Source: Paracoccus caeni (GTDB lineage Bacteria; Pseudomonadota; Alphaproteobacteria; Rhodobacterales; Rhodobacteraceae). From it: 64,000 nucleotides of DNA. Of the stretch, positions 32,745 through 41,496 are shown piece after piece. The DNA lies in contig NZ_JAEPRQ010000004.1 of NCBI RefSeq assembly GCF_016629665.1, positions 124,001 to 188,000 of the forward strand. The letters run 5' to 3'. A program made the translations under genes and the position numbers. The number at the start of each line of letters is the position of its first letter. Position 1 is the first letter of the stretch. Under the pieces are notes generated by a model. That model saw only the letters and a list, made by a program, of their open reading frames with translations, was not told the DNA's origin and made no database searches.

Positions 32745-33386
32745 TCATGGCTGACCCAGATGTTCGGAAAGCGCCGACCAGATCATCAGGGCGCCGAAGA
32801 GGACGAAGATGCCCCCGGTCAGCAGGCGGCCGTGCCTTGCATGTTCAGGTTTGCGCAGCATTTGCCCGATGCGCCTTGCGCCAAGGGCGTAGCCGCCCAG
32901 CACTACCAGCTTCACCACCACAAAGGTCAGCACCAGCAGGGCAAGCACCGATGCGCCGCTGCCGACCGGGATGAACTGCGGAAACAGCGCCGCGAAGAAC
33001 AGCACCGCCTTTGGATTGCTGATGCCGACGCCGAAGGAATGCAGCCACAGGCTGCCGCCGTCATGGCCTTGGTCGGCGGAGGTAGCGGTTTGGGGTTGCG
33101 CAGGCGGGGTGCGCAGATAGCCCCAGCCAAGCCAGATGACATAGCCCGCGCCCGCAAGACGCAGGATCAGAAACGCGACCGGATAGGCGACCAGCAGCGC
33201 GCCAAGCCCCGCGACGGAAAGCGATGCTAGCAAAGCGATGGCGATCAGATCGCCGCTCAGCACGCCGATCGCCCGGCGCGGTCCGAAGGCCAGCGCATTA
33301 TTCACGATGAACAGCGTAGATGGCCCCGGCGTCGCAACCTGCGCCGCGCTGACGATGATGAAGGCAAGATAGGCGGAAAGTTCCAT
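32745..33386 (-). CDS. LysE-family amino-acid/metabolite exporter
   Basis: The 213-residue membrane protein has the typical six hydrophobic segments and the N-terminal LysE motif ATPGPSTLFIVNNALAFG. The central loop carries GISNPKAVLFFAALFPQF, also standard. RhtB/LysE proteins export amino acids or their analogues from the cytoplasm. It lies upstream of the MoaF-SnoaL gene on the same strand. The substrate cannot be read. The 457 bases upstream hold no gene. Confidence 0.92.
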   Translation of the reverse strand: MELSAYLAFIIVSAAQVATPGPSTLFIVNNALAFGPRRAIGVLSGDLIAIALLASLSVAGLGALLVAYPVAFLILRLAGAGYVIWLGWGYLRTPPAQPQTATSADQGHDGGSLWLHSFGVGISNPKAVLFFAALFPQFIPVGSGASVLALLVLTFVVVKLVVLGGYALGARRIGQMLRKPEHARHGRLLTGGIFVLFGALMIWSALSEHLGQP

Positions 33387-33843
33387 GTGACACCTGAGAG
33401 ACGAGGTCGTTCATCGGCATGATCCATGCCTCAAGATCGCGAACGGACCCCTCGCCTGTCCCGAAACATGCCGGGACGGTTGACGGGCAGCGGCATGGCC
33501 GCCCGAGGATGCAGATTTGGGTGGATGCCGCGCCCTGACCCCGGGCAAACGGGTCAGAGCGCGGCACCAGACGCGGATCAGCCGGGGGCAAGCCGTCCGC
33601 CGACCTTCACGAAAGCGACCGTGTGCAGCACCGCGCAGACCTTGTCCCTTGGACGAGGTGGCGATGCAGGGCCGTTCCGGGAGGGCATCGTCGTTTCCTT
33701 TGCTGCCAGTCCGCGCGGAAGGATGTTCCGTGAGTGGGCTGTCTTCCGCGCCTTGAACAGATACTGGCCCTCATCCCGATCCTGCGGAAGCGCCTTTGAG
33801 AGGTAAGGTGTGTTGCGGAAAGTGGAACGATGCCGCTCGGCGC
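33387..33843. other. Unexplained 457-base intergenic region with hairpins
   Basis: This lies downstream of the siderophore ABC operon and upstream of the LysE gene, both transcribed leftward. No frame here has recognisable protein similarity. Two hairpins stand out: GTCCCG/CGGGAC at 33458-33477 and CTGACCC/GGGTCAG at 33535-33557. I looked for the B-box and other conserved blocks of a cobalamin riboswitch and did not find them. It could hold a small RNA, an untranslated leader of LysE or a decayed gene. Confidence 0.4.
33454..33477. repeat. Palindromic intergenic element, copy 2
   Basis: GTCCCG (33458-33463) pairs with CGGGAC (33472-33477) around eight bases. The left flank GCCT (33454-33457) completes the same GCCTGTCCCG found, inverted, at 31908-31917. 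It is imperfect compared with copy 1. Confidence 0.35.
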
Positions 33844-34641
33844 TTACGCCGTCCGGTGCCGCCCGATCGGCAGCATCATCGGACGGCCCGAGATCGGATC
33901 GGTGATGATCCGGCTGTCCAGCCCGAAGACATGGCGCACAACGGCTTCGGTCAGCACTTCCTCGGGCGGGCCCGACACATGCAGGCGGCCATCGGCCATC
34001 GCGACCAGATGGTCGGCATAGCGCGCGGCAAGGTTCAGATCGTGCAGAACCATCACGATGGTCGTGCCGCGCCGATGGTTCAGGTCGGTCAGCAGATCCA
34101 GCACCTCGATCTGATGCGAGATGTCGAGGAATGTCGTCGGCTCATCCAGCAGCAGAATGCTGGTCTCTTGGGCAAGCGCCATCGCGATCCAGACCCGCTG
34201 ACGCTGGCCGCCGGAAAGTTCGTCCACCGCCCGCTCGGCCAGTTCGGTCGTCTGGGTGGCCTCAAGCGCATGGGCGACGGCCTCGTCATCCTCGCGCGAC
34301 CAGCGACCGAAAAGGCCCTGATGCGGATGCCTGCCACGGCTGACCAGATCCGCCACGGTGATCCCTTCCGGCGCGGTCGGCGATTGCGGCAGCAGGCCCA
34401 GCGTCCGCGCCAGTTGCCGGGGCGGGATCTGGTGGATGGAACGGCCATCCAGCACCACCTGCCCCCGGCGCGGAGCCAGCAGCCGTGACATGGCGCGCAG
34501 CAGCGTGGACTTGCCACAGGCATTCGCGCCGACAATGGCGGTGATCCGGCCGGGCGGCACCTGCAGGTCCAGCCCGTTCAGGATATCCGCCTCGCCATAG
34601 CCGGCGGCAAGCTGGCTGACGTTCAGAATATGCGAGGTCAT
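33844..34641 (-). CDS. Siderophore/iron ABC transporter, ATP-binding subunit (FecE/FhuC-like)
   Basis: The 265-residue ATPase has Walker A GANACGKST near residue 33-41, signature LSGGQRQRVWIAMAL, Walker B ILLLDEPTTFLDI and switch His in VLHDLNLAARYADH. These sequences, especially TTFLDISHQIEVL, mark the Fe3+-siderophore/cobalamin ATPase group. It overlaps the upstream permease stop by four bases and ends the operon. It energises the two-permease channel encoded just before it. Confidence 0.94.
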   Translation of the reverse strand: MTSHILNVSQLAAGYGEADILNGLDLQVPPGRITAIVGANACGKSTLLRAMSRLLAPRRGQVVLDGRSIHQIPPRQLARTLGLLPQSPTAPEGITVADLVSRGRHPHQGLFGRWSREDDEAVAHALEATQTTELAERAVDELSGGQRQRVWIAMALAQETSILLLDEPTTFLDISHQIEVLDLLTDLNHRRGTTIVMVLHDLNLAARYADHLVAMADGRLHVSGPPEEVLTEAVVRHVFGLDSRIITDPISGRPMMLPIGRHRTA

Positions 34642-35678
34642 AGCGAGGCTCCGCTGCGATTGGCGCGCAGGATGAGATAGATCAGATAGGGCGCCCCAAG
34701 CGCGCCGGTGACGACGCCGACCGGATAGCGGCTGGGCAACAGAAACTGCCCGCAGAAATCGCCGACCAGCACCAGCGCCGCGCCGGTCAGCGCCGCCGGG
34801 ATCAGCAGCGAACCTCCCTGACCAAAGATCCGCGCCGCAATCGGTCCCGACAGGAAGGCCACGAAGGCAATCGGCCCGGTCATCGCCGTCGCCACCGCGA
34901 TCAGCCCGACCGCCGTTACGATCACCACAATCCGCGTCATCGCCACATTGGTGCCAAGCGCCGCCGCCGTATCGTCGCCCAGTCGCAGCGTCTCAAGATC
35001 ACGCGTGCGGCAGATCAAGAGCCCGCCAAAGACCAGAAGCGCCAGCAGCAGCGGCCCGGCCTGCGACATCTGCACGCCGTTCAGGCTGCCGGTCAACCAG
35101 CGCGTCGCCTCTTGCAGATCCCATGCGGCGGCGCGGGACAGGATGTAGGAGATCCAGCTTTTCAGCATCGCCGAGATGCCGATCCCGACAAGGATCAGCC
35201 GCGTTCCCGCAATCCCGTGGCGAAAGGACAGCACATAGATCAGCATGGCGACCAACAGGCCCGAGATCACCGCGATCACCGAAATCGCAGGCCCGTCCAG
35301 CGACAGAACGACAATCGCAAACACCGCCGCCGCGCTGGCGCCGAAGTTGATACCGATGATGTCCGGGCTGGCCAGCGGATTGCGCAGCATCGTCTGAAAC
35401 GCCGCTCCGCCAAGCCCGAAACACGCCCCGGCAAGCACCGCCATGACCGCGCGCGGCAGCCGCAACTGGCCCACGGTGAACGACAGTCCGGGCAGATCCT
35501 GCCCCAGAAGGACGCGAAGCACATCCATCGGCGGCGTAAAGGATTGCCCCAGCATCAGCGTCAGCATGAACAAAAGGGCGACCCCGGCCGCCAGCAACGC
35601 GATCCGCAATATGCAGCGACGGGACCGGGTTTCGCGGCGCTGGATCACCTGTTGCAAGGGGGAAGCAAGCGTGGTCAC
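34638..35678 (-). CDS. Iron-siderophore ABC transporter, permease 2 (FecCD family)
   Basis: The 346-residue protein has about nine to ten hydrophobic segments with the FecCD marks LRLPRAVMAVLAGACFGLGGAAFQ (shown across the first helices) and GPIAFVAFLSGPIAARIFG near the cytoplasmic coupling loop. It overlaps both the first permease gene upstream and the ATPase gene downstream by four bases. The two permeases are expected to form a heterodimer in the inner membrane. Confidence 0.93.
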   Translation of the reverse strand: MTTLASPLQQVIQRRETRSRRCILRIALLAAGVALLFMLTLMLGQSFTPPMDVLRVLLGQDLPGLSFTVGQLRLPRAVMAVLAGACFGLGGAAFQTMLRNPLASPDIIGINFGASAAAVFAIVVLSLDGPAISVIAVISGLLVAMLIYVLSFRHGIAGTRLILVGIGISAMLKSWISYILSRAAAWDLQEATRWLTGSLNGVQMSQAGPLLLALLVFGGLLICRTRDLETLRLGDDTAAALGTNVAMTRIVVIVTAVGLIAVATAMTGPIAFVAFLSGPIAARIFGQGGSLLIPAALTGAALVLVGDFCGQFLLPSRYPVGVVTGALGAPYLIYLILRANRSGASL

Positions 35679-36691
35679 AGGTCCCGCAGCCTCTGCCGCC
35701 GGACGATCCAGATAAAGAAGGGCGCACCGATGAAGGCAGTGACGATGCCGACCTCCAGCTCATTCGGGCGGGCGATGATCCGCCCGATAATGTCCGAGGC
35801 CAGCAACAGACAGGCTCCGATCAGCGCAGAAAACGGCAGCAACCAACGGTGATCGATCCCGATCAGCAACCGGCAAAGATGCGGCACGACCAGCCCGACA
35901 AAGCCGATAGGTCCGCAAACCGCCGTGGTCGCCCCGCATAACAGGATCGCACCAAGCGCCGCCGACGCACGGGCCAGCGCCACCCGCTCGCCCAGACCGG
36001 CCGCCATATCGTCGCCAAGCGCCAGCGCATTCAGCTTTTTCGCCGATATGAGGCTTAGAACGAAGCCCACGGCAAGGAAGGGCAGGACATGGCTCATCCG
36101 CTCCATCGTGGCGCCGCCGACACCGCCGACCTGCCACAGCCGGATACCCCCGGCGATATCGTTGCGCGGCAGGATCACCGCCACCACCAGCGACGAAAAC
36201 GCGACCGAGGTCGCGGTCCCGGCCAGTGCCAGCTTGAGCGGCGTTGCACCGCCCCTGCCGACCGAGCCGATGGTATAGACGAAGACCGCAGCCAGCCCCG
36301 CGCCAAGAATCGCCACCCAGATATAAGCCTGCGCCGAAACGATGCCGAACCACGCCACGCCGATCGCTACGGCCAGTGCCGCGCCCATATTGACGCCCAA
36401 TATTCCCGGATCCGCCAATGGATTCCGGGTGATCCCCTGCATGACCGCCCCCGACAGCCCAAGCGCCGCACCTGCCAGCAGCGCCAGCAGACTGCGCGGT
36501 ATCCGTGCCGCAATCGCCGCCTGCGAGATATTGTCGATCCGCCCCTGCAATGCCGCGATGATGTCGGGCCAGTCCACGTCCCGCGTCCCGATAGCGACCG
36601 AAAGCGCGCAGAGCAGCAGCAGGACGGCCAGCATCAGGGCAAGCCATACCGGCCTGCTCTGGCGCAGCGGGATGCGGGTTGTGGCGATCAT
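35675..36691 (-). CDS. Iron-siderophore ABC transporter, permease 1 (FecCD family)
   Basis: The 338-residue protein has FecCD-type features: IPRSLLALLAGAALGLSGAVM, the NPLADPGILGVNMGAALA loop and GPIGFVGLVVPHLCRLLIG for ATPase contact. The ATG at 36691 is chosen because it overlaps the binding-protein stop in ATGA; an upstream in-frame stretch lies in that gene. The second permease gene follows with a four-base overlap. Confidence 0.93.
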   Translation of the reverse strand: MIATTRIPLRQSRPVWLALMLAVLLLLCALSVAIGTRDVDWPDIIAALQGRIDNISQAAIAARIPRSLLALLAGAALGLSGAVMQGITRNPLADPGILGVNMGAALAVAIGVAWFGIVSAQAYIWVAILGAGLAAVFVYTIGSVGRGGATPLKLALAGTATSVAFSSLVVAVILPRNDIAGGIRLWQVGGVGGATMERMSHVLPFLAVGFVLSLISAKKLNALALGDDMAAGLGERVALARASAALGAILLCGATTAVCGPIGFVGLVVPHLCRLLIGIDHRWLLPFSALIGACLLLASDIIGRIIARPNELEVGIVTAFIGAPFFIWIVRRQRLRDL

Positions 36692-37668
36692 TCGGATTTG
36701 CGTGCGGCGTCGGCAAGCAAGCCGACATAATCGTCCAGCACCCATTCAATCGACAAGGGCGTCGGATTGGCCGCCGTGCCCAACGGATCGCTGCCCAGCA
36801 TGACCAGCGCGTCATTGGCGACTGCGGGCATATGCGACATCAAGGGATCGGCCTGCAAGGCGCGGACCAGATCCTCGCTGCCATAGGTGACAAGGATATC
36901 CACATCGTCGAAAGCATCGATCTTTTCGGCGCTGAACTGGGCCGCGAACTGGCCTGGCCCGGTCGCCTCGCGGACGCTTGCGGGCATGGTCAGGCCCAGA
37001 TCGCCAAAGAACTGCACGCGGGTATCGTTGCCGGTGTAGAAACTGACGATGCTGAGATTGCTGGTGCTAAGATGGGTGATGAACATCGCCGTCTTGCCAT
37101 CAAGCTGCGGATGCCGGGCGACGGTTTCGGCAATACGGGCATCGATCCGGTCGATCAGCGCCTCGCCTTCCGCAGTCATGCCCAGACCGGCACTGTTCAG
37201 CCGGATCATCTCGCGCCAATCGGTCGCCCATGCCCCGTCCGGGTAAGCCACGACCGGCGCGATCTGGCTGAGCGTGTCATATTCCGCCTGCGTCAGCCCC
37301 GAATAGGCTGCAAGGATCACGTCGGGCTGCACCGCCGCCACCGCCTCAAAGTCGATACCGTCGCCTTCGTCGAACAGGACCGGCGCATCCGCCCCAAGCT
37401 CTTCCAACCGGGCCGAGACCCACGGCAGCAACCCGTCATCGTCGTCATCCCCGAAGTTCGCGGCTGCAAAGCCCACGGGCACCACGCCAAGCGCCAGCGC
37501 AACTTCGTGGTTGGCCCATGCGACACTGGCCACACGTTCCGGCTTTTCTGGGATCACCGTCGTTCCAAAAGCGTGTTCGACCCGGACCGGAAATGCCGCC
37601 TCATCGGCGACCGCGCCGCTTGCCAGAAGCAGCGAGATCACGGCCAGACAGTGAATGCGTGATGGCAT
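36688..37668 (-). CDS. Iron-siderophore ABC transporter, periplasmic binding protein
   Basis: The 326-residue product has a signal peptide (HCLAVISLLLASGAVA, cleaved before DEAAF) and the type-III binding-protein fold with a long backbone helix. The repeated patterns KPERVASVAWANHEVALALG and FEAVAAVQPDVILAAYSG are the FepB/FecB-family landmarks. AAGGA lies before the ATG at 37668; the ATG five codons earlier (37683) is a weaker choice. It is first in a four-gene operon that is divergent from the TonB receptor gene. The siderophore is unknown; no siderophore synthesis genes are nearby. Confidence 0.93.
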   Translation of the reverse strand: MPSRIHCLAVISLLLASGAVADEAAFPVRVEHAFGTTVIPEKPERVASVAWANHEVALALGVVPVGFAAANFGDDDDDGLLPWVSARLEELGADAPVLFDEGDGIDFEAVAAVQPDVILAAYSGLTQAEYDTLSQIAPVVAYPDGAWATDWREMIRLNSAGLGMTAEGEALIDRIDARIAETVARHPQLDGKTAMFITHLSTSNLSIVSFYTGNDTRVQFFGDLGLTMPASVREATGPGQFAAQFSAEKIDAFDDVDILVTYGSEDLVRALQADPLMSHMPAVANDALVMLGSDPLGTAANPTPLSIEWVLDDYVGLLADAARKSE

Positions 37669-38001
37669 CGGACGATCCTTCATCTTGTTCCCGCTGCGGC
37701 TTTTCCCCTTGGAAACAAGCCTGCGTCAAGCGGTGCCGCCCGAAAATGACATCGATTTCCGCAGTATCCGACAAAAAACGTAGGATTCGACAATACAGGC
37801 GTATCTGGGCCATTGTAAGACGCCGCAACGTAGCGTTGACCATTCTTTGATCGCGCCTCTGCCTTTGCGGGGTGCGCTGGCCTTTGTGCATCGAACGAAT
37901 GCTTCGCCGATCGATTTCGCAAGCAGAACGGCAGACGGGCGCGCCCGATTTGCCGACAGCCAGCGGTGCCAAAGACAACAATATTTGCGGAAACACACAC
38001 C
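37669..38001. promoter_or_regulatory. Divergent promoter region of the siderophore uptake genes
   Basis: These 333 bases separate the ABC operon from the divergent TonB receptor gene. They should contain both iron-responsive promoters. I see no clear Fur, Irr or RirA box and no long palindrome. The AraC gene downstream of the receptor could act here. Confidence 0.35.
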
Positions 38002-40119
38002 ATGCCTCTCGACAGAACGGACAGCAAAGGCGCGCCGTCACCACATGCAGCTTTCAGGGCGATGCTTCTGGGCTGTTCAACCCTTGCGCTGCTGATCCCC
38101 GCCGCTGCGCTGGCGCAGCAGACGGCCAGCGAAGGCGAGCCCGTCATCCTGGACACGATCACGCTTTCCGGCACCGACGATGACGCCAACTCCATCGTGG
38201 CTTCGCAAGTCAGCAGCGGCAGCAAGATGACGACGGACATCATGGAGACCGCCGCCTCGGTCTCGGTCATCACCTCGAAGGAAATCCGCCAGCGCGGCGC
38301 GCAAACGGTCGAACAGGTGCTGCAATACAGCGCCGCCGTCACCACCGATCATTATGGCGCGGACGACCGCTTCGATTTCTTCAAGATCCGCGGCTTTGAT
38401 GCCCATACCTATCGCGACGGCCTGTCGCTTGGCCGTCCCTTCGGCGCTGCCCGCGAAGAGGCCTACGCCTTTGAGCGGGTCGAGGTGCTGAAGGGCGCGA
38501 ACTCGACCGCGTTCGGGGTCTCGGATCCCGGCGGGTCGGTAAACTACATCACCAAACGCCCGAAAGACCTGCGCTTCGGCGAGGTTTATGCGTCCGGCGG
38601 CTCCAACAACCGCGCCGAGGTCGGCTTTGATTTCGGCGACAATCTGACGGCGGATAAGACGCTTTCCTACCGTCTGACCGGCCTTTATCGCGATGCGGAC
38701 GGCGAATACGACTATTCCCGCGATGATGAGAGCTTCCTGATGGGCGGGCTGACATGGCGGCCCGATGACGCCACTAGCCTGACCATCGTCGCCGATTATC
38801 TGGACCGCGACGCCGTGCCGGGCAGCGGCGGCCATCCGGTCGGCAGCGATTTCGATCAGAACCGCTTCTTCGGCGAGCCAGAGTATAATTATCGCGGCAC
38901 CACACGCAGCACCGTCAGCGCAATGTTCGACCATGATTTCGGCGGCGGTCTCAGCTTCAGCTCGACCGCGCGTTACAGCGATCAGGATACCGATTTCGGC
39001 TATGTCTATATCTCGGGCACGCCAACCGATGGATCGACGATTGCCGAGCGCGCCTATTTCGGCAACGAAAGCTCTGCCGAAGTGTTCACCGCCGACGCAC
39101 GGTTGCAATATGAAACCCGCTTCGGCAATTTCGACAGCCGCAGCCTGCTGGGCATCGAATACCGCGATAGCGATGCGACGAATGCCAGCTTCTGGGGGCC
39201 TGCGCCGGGGATCGACTGGACCAATCCGATCTATACGGGCAGGCCGGATTCTGTGCCGATGATCGGCAATAACCGGACCGAACAGCGGACCAAGTCGATC
39301 TATCTGCAACAGGACCTGACCTATGACCGGCTGATCGCCTCGATCGGGCTGCGCAATGACTGGATCGACACGACGCAGACGAACCTGATGGCGGGCACTT
39401 CGGAAAGCGGTGATATCAGCGAAACCACCAGCCGCCTTGGCCTGACCTACCGGATCACGCCCGATCTGTCGGTCTATGGCAGCTACGCGGAATCGGTGGT
39501 GCCAGCCAGCGGCCTGACCGTCGATCCAGAACGTGGCGATCAGCTTGAATTCGGCGTGAAATACCGCCCTGCGAACGGCAACACGCTGCTGACCGCCGCC
39601 GTCTATGACCTGACCAAAAGCGATATCACCCGCACCGATCCGGTCACGAACCTGCCCTCGACCATCGGCGAGGTGCGCGTGCGCGGTATCGATCTTGAGG
39701 CCAAGGCAGAGCTGAGCAGCAGCATCAGCCTGACGGCGGGTTATTCCTATCTGGATTCGAAGATCGTCGAGAACGGAACCGCCGGGAATGTCGGCAATCG
39801 CCTGTCCTTCGTGCCCGAGCATACCGCCTCGGTCTGGCTGAACTATACGCTGGCGGGCCAGGGCGCGCGGGGCGATATGAGCTTCGGGCTGGGCGGTCGC
39901 TATACCGGATCGTATTACTTTGACGATGCGAACACGACGGAAAGCGGCAGCAACTTCATCGTTGACGCGGCCTATAGCTACCAGATTCAGGAGAACACAT
40001 CGCTGGCGATCAATGTCAGCAATTTGTTTGACCGCAAGCACGTCTCTTACGGCGGCTTCGGGGCTGATTTCTATAATCCGGGCCGCTCGGTTTCCGCGAC
40101 ACTGCGGCGGACGTGGTAA
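38002..40119 (+). CDS. TonB-dependent siderophore receptor
   Basis: The 705-residue protein has a signal peptide ending near ALLIPAAALA, then a short TonB-box region (VILDTITLSG), a plug domain with TAASVSVITSKEIRQRGAQTVEQVLQY and RVEVLKGANSTAFGVSDPGG (the classical plug motifs). A beta-barrel follows to the C-terminal aromatic Trp705. The size and plug match the FhuA/FpvA-like ferrisiderophore receptors. I place the start at 38002 because it precedes the signal peptide; an upstream GTG at 37966 is also in frame, and no strong ribosome-binding site was seen. It supplies ferrisiderophore to the divergent ABC importer. Confidence 0.94.
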   Translation: MPLDRTDSKGAPSPHAAFRAMLLGCSTLALLIPAAALAQQTASEGEPVILDTITLSGTDDDANSIVASQVSSGSKMTTDIMETAASVSVITSKEIRQRGAQTVEQVLQYSAAVTTDHYGADDRFDFFKIRGFDAHTYRDGLSLGRPFGAAREEAYAFERVEVLKGANSTAFGVSDPGGSVNYITKRPKDLRFGEVYASGGSNNRAEVGFDFGDNLTADKTLSYRLTGLYRDADGEYDYSRDDESFLMGGLTWRPDDATSLTIVADYLDRDAVPGSGGHPVGSDFDQNRFFGEPEYNYRGTTRSTVSAMFDHDFGGGLSFSSTARYSDQDTDFGYVYISGTPTDGSTIAERAYFGNESSAEVFTADARLQYETRFGNFDSRSLLGIEYRDSDATNASFWGPAPGIDWTNPIYTGRPDSVPMIGNNRTEQRTKSIYLQQDLTYDRLIASIGLRNDWIDTTQTNLMAGTSESGDISETTSRLGLTYRITPDLSVYGSYAESVVPASGLTVDPERGDQLEFGVKYRPANGNTLLTAAVYDLTKSDITRTDPVTNLPSTIGEVRVRGIDLEAKAELSSSISLTAGYSYLDSKIVENGTAGNVGNRLSFVPEHTASVWLNYTLAGQGARGDMSFGLGGRYTGSYYFDDANTTESGSNFIVDAAYSYQIQENTSLAINVSNLFDRKHVSYGGFGADFYNPGRSVSATLRRTW

Positions 40120-40131
40120 GTCACGGCCTGC

Positions 40132-41022
40132 CTAGATAACCCCTTGCATCCGCCGCCACGCGGCGGGTGTTTCCCCGGTGACCTGGCGGAACGATTTCGT
40201 CAGATGCGCCTGATCGGCAAAGCCAAGCTGATCGGCGACTTCGGCCAGCGTCAGCGTGGTTTTGGCCAACAGATGCTGCGCCCGTTCGATTCGCTGGCCA
40301 AGCTGCCATTGCAAGGGCGTCTTGCCGGTCGTTTTCTTGAACATGCTGGCAAACCAGCTTTCCGACAGCCCGACGACCGACGCCATCTCGGCCACGCTCA
40401 GCCGCTGCCCCCTGCTTGCGTCAACCCGGTCACGCAACCGGCTTAACTGCACAGGCGTCAGGCCGCCCGACACCGGCGCTGCTTCCTGCGGGATGTCCAG
40501 CAGATTGGCGGCGATACTGCCGACAAGGCTTTCCGCATAGATCGCGTGGCGCGCGGGGCTTGCCACCTCATCGACCAGCAAACCGGCCAACGCGGTGGCG
40601 GCGTCCACCTGCTGCATCTCGACCGGGCGCCGCAAAGCCGACAGTGCCGCCGATTCCCCAAGCGAGGGCGACAGGAACCGTAGCAGCCGGTCCTTGTGCA
40701 GATGCAGGTCCAGATGGGTGAAGCGATGGGCCGCCGTGAACCGCGTCCAAAGCGGCATCCCGGCAGGCACATAGACCGCCCGCGTCATCGGCCGTGCATC
40801 CGCGCCCGCCGGATTATCGCGGTTCGACATCTGGATATGGGCCGAGACATCGTTGAAGAAAAACACGATCCGCGGGTCCGGCGACAGGTAATAGCCGCGC
40901 GCGCCCGTCTGGCCCTCGGCCTCCCAATAGACGCTCATCACGCCATCAAGACTGCGCCATTTGACCGGCAGGGTGGCCTGAATACCCTCGGTATAGCAGG
41001 TCATGGAGTGACGATAGCTCAT
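40132..41022 (-). CDS. AraC-family regulator, PchR/YbtA-like
   Basis: The 296-residue AraC protein has its two helix-turn-helix motifs in the last 100 residues (LSVAEMASVVGLSESWFASMFKK and LTLAEVADQLGFADQAHLTKSF), ending RQVTGETPAAWRR. It is convergent with the TonB receptor gene, 12 bases apart. Regulators in this position often sense the imported siderophore and activate the receptor, as PchR does. The ATG at 41022 is preferred to a longer reading frame that begins 53 codons earlier. Confidence 0.9.
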   Translation of the reverse strand: MSYRHSMTCYTEGIQATLPVKWRSLDGVMSVYWEAEGQTGARGYYLSPDPRIVFFFNDVSAHIQMSNRDNPAGADARPMTRAVYVPAGMPLWTRFTAAHRFTHLDLHLHKDRLLRFLSPSLGESAALSALRRPVEMQQVDAATALAGLLVDEVASPARHAIYAESLVGSIAANLLDIPQEAAPVSGGLTPVQLSRLRDRVDASRGQRLSVAEMASVVGLSESWFASMFKKTTGKTPLQWQLGQRIERAQHLLAKTTLTLAEVADQLGFADQAHLTKSFRQVTGETPAAWRRMQGVI

Positions 41023-41228
41023 TGCCTGAATCCCGCTTTTGCACGAACTGGATGAGGGATCGTCTGCCGGACGAAGCATTGCGGGGACAGCCATCCTGGC
41101 CAGCCTCGTCCCATATAAGGAGTGATCCACAGCGTCATATACTGGGTGAAACAGGCGCCGGTTGCAATATTGCGCAAGCAAGCGCCGTTGTGCCGCCGCG
41201 TCCCGCGATCTTTACAATCCCGCCTTGC

Positions 41229-41256
41229 GGATATACATTGCGCAAGAAGTATATCC
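41229..41256. promoter_or_regulatory. VapB operator candidate, GGATATAC inverted repeat
   Basis: GGATATAC (41229-41236) and GTATATCC (41249-41256) form a perfect inverted repeat with a 12-base spacer, 13 bases before the antitoxin start. A further half-site GGATATC overlaps the ribosome-binding region at 41262-41268. AbrB/VapB-type antitoxins bind such repeats, and the spacing puts the arms on the same DNA face. Confidence 0.65.
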
Positions 41257-41268
41257 ACGGAGGATATC

Positions 41269-41496
41269 ATGCAGATCGCCAAATGGGGCAATTCACTGGC
41301 CGTCCGGTTGCCCGCCAGACTTGTCGCCGAGCTTGGCCTTCAGGCCGGTGACGAAATCGAGGTCGAGGCCGCGCGGGGACGGCTGACGATTGCGCGTCCC
41401 AGATCCGCCGATGACATTCTTGGCGATCTGGACCGGTTCCGGGGTCGGCTTCCCGCCGGTTTCCGCTTCGATAGAGACGCGGCGAACGAACGGTGA
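41269..41496 (+). CDS. vapB: VapB-type antitoxin (AbrB/SpoVT fold)
   Basis: The 75-residue protein has a swapped-hairpin AbrB DNA-binding domain (MQIAKWGNSLAVRLPARLV, then AGDEIEVEAARGRLTI) followed by a C-terminal arm DDILGDLDRFRGRLPAGF that would fill the toxin groove. AGGA lies five to eight bases before the ATG at 41269. Its stop overlaps the toxin GTG start (GTGA), so toxin translation depends on antitoxin translation. It represses its own operon through the repeat just upstream. Confidence 0.9.
   Translation: MQIAKWGNSLAVRLPARLVAELGLQAGDEIEVEAARGRLTIARPRSADDILGDLDRFRGRLPAGFRFDRDAANER

Noticed and set aside
33387-33843. A cobalamin riboswitch or TPP riboswitch in the gap near the iron transporter
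   Set aside because: I could not find the conserved boxes of either class on either strand, and the gap lies downstream of the transporter operon, not upstream.
38077-40041. A 654-codon open frame on the minus strand opposite the TonB receptor gene
   Set aside because: It is the antisense shadow of a GC-rich gene. It has no recognisable domain or ribosome-binding site, and the plus-strand frame has clear plug and barrel motifs.
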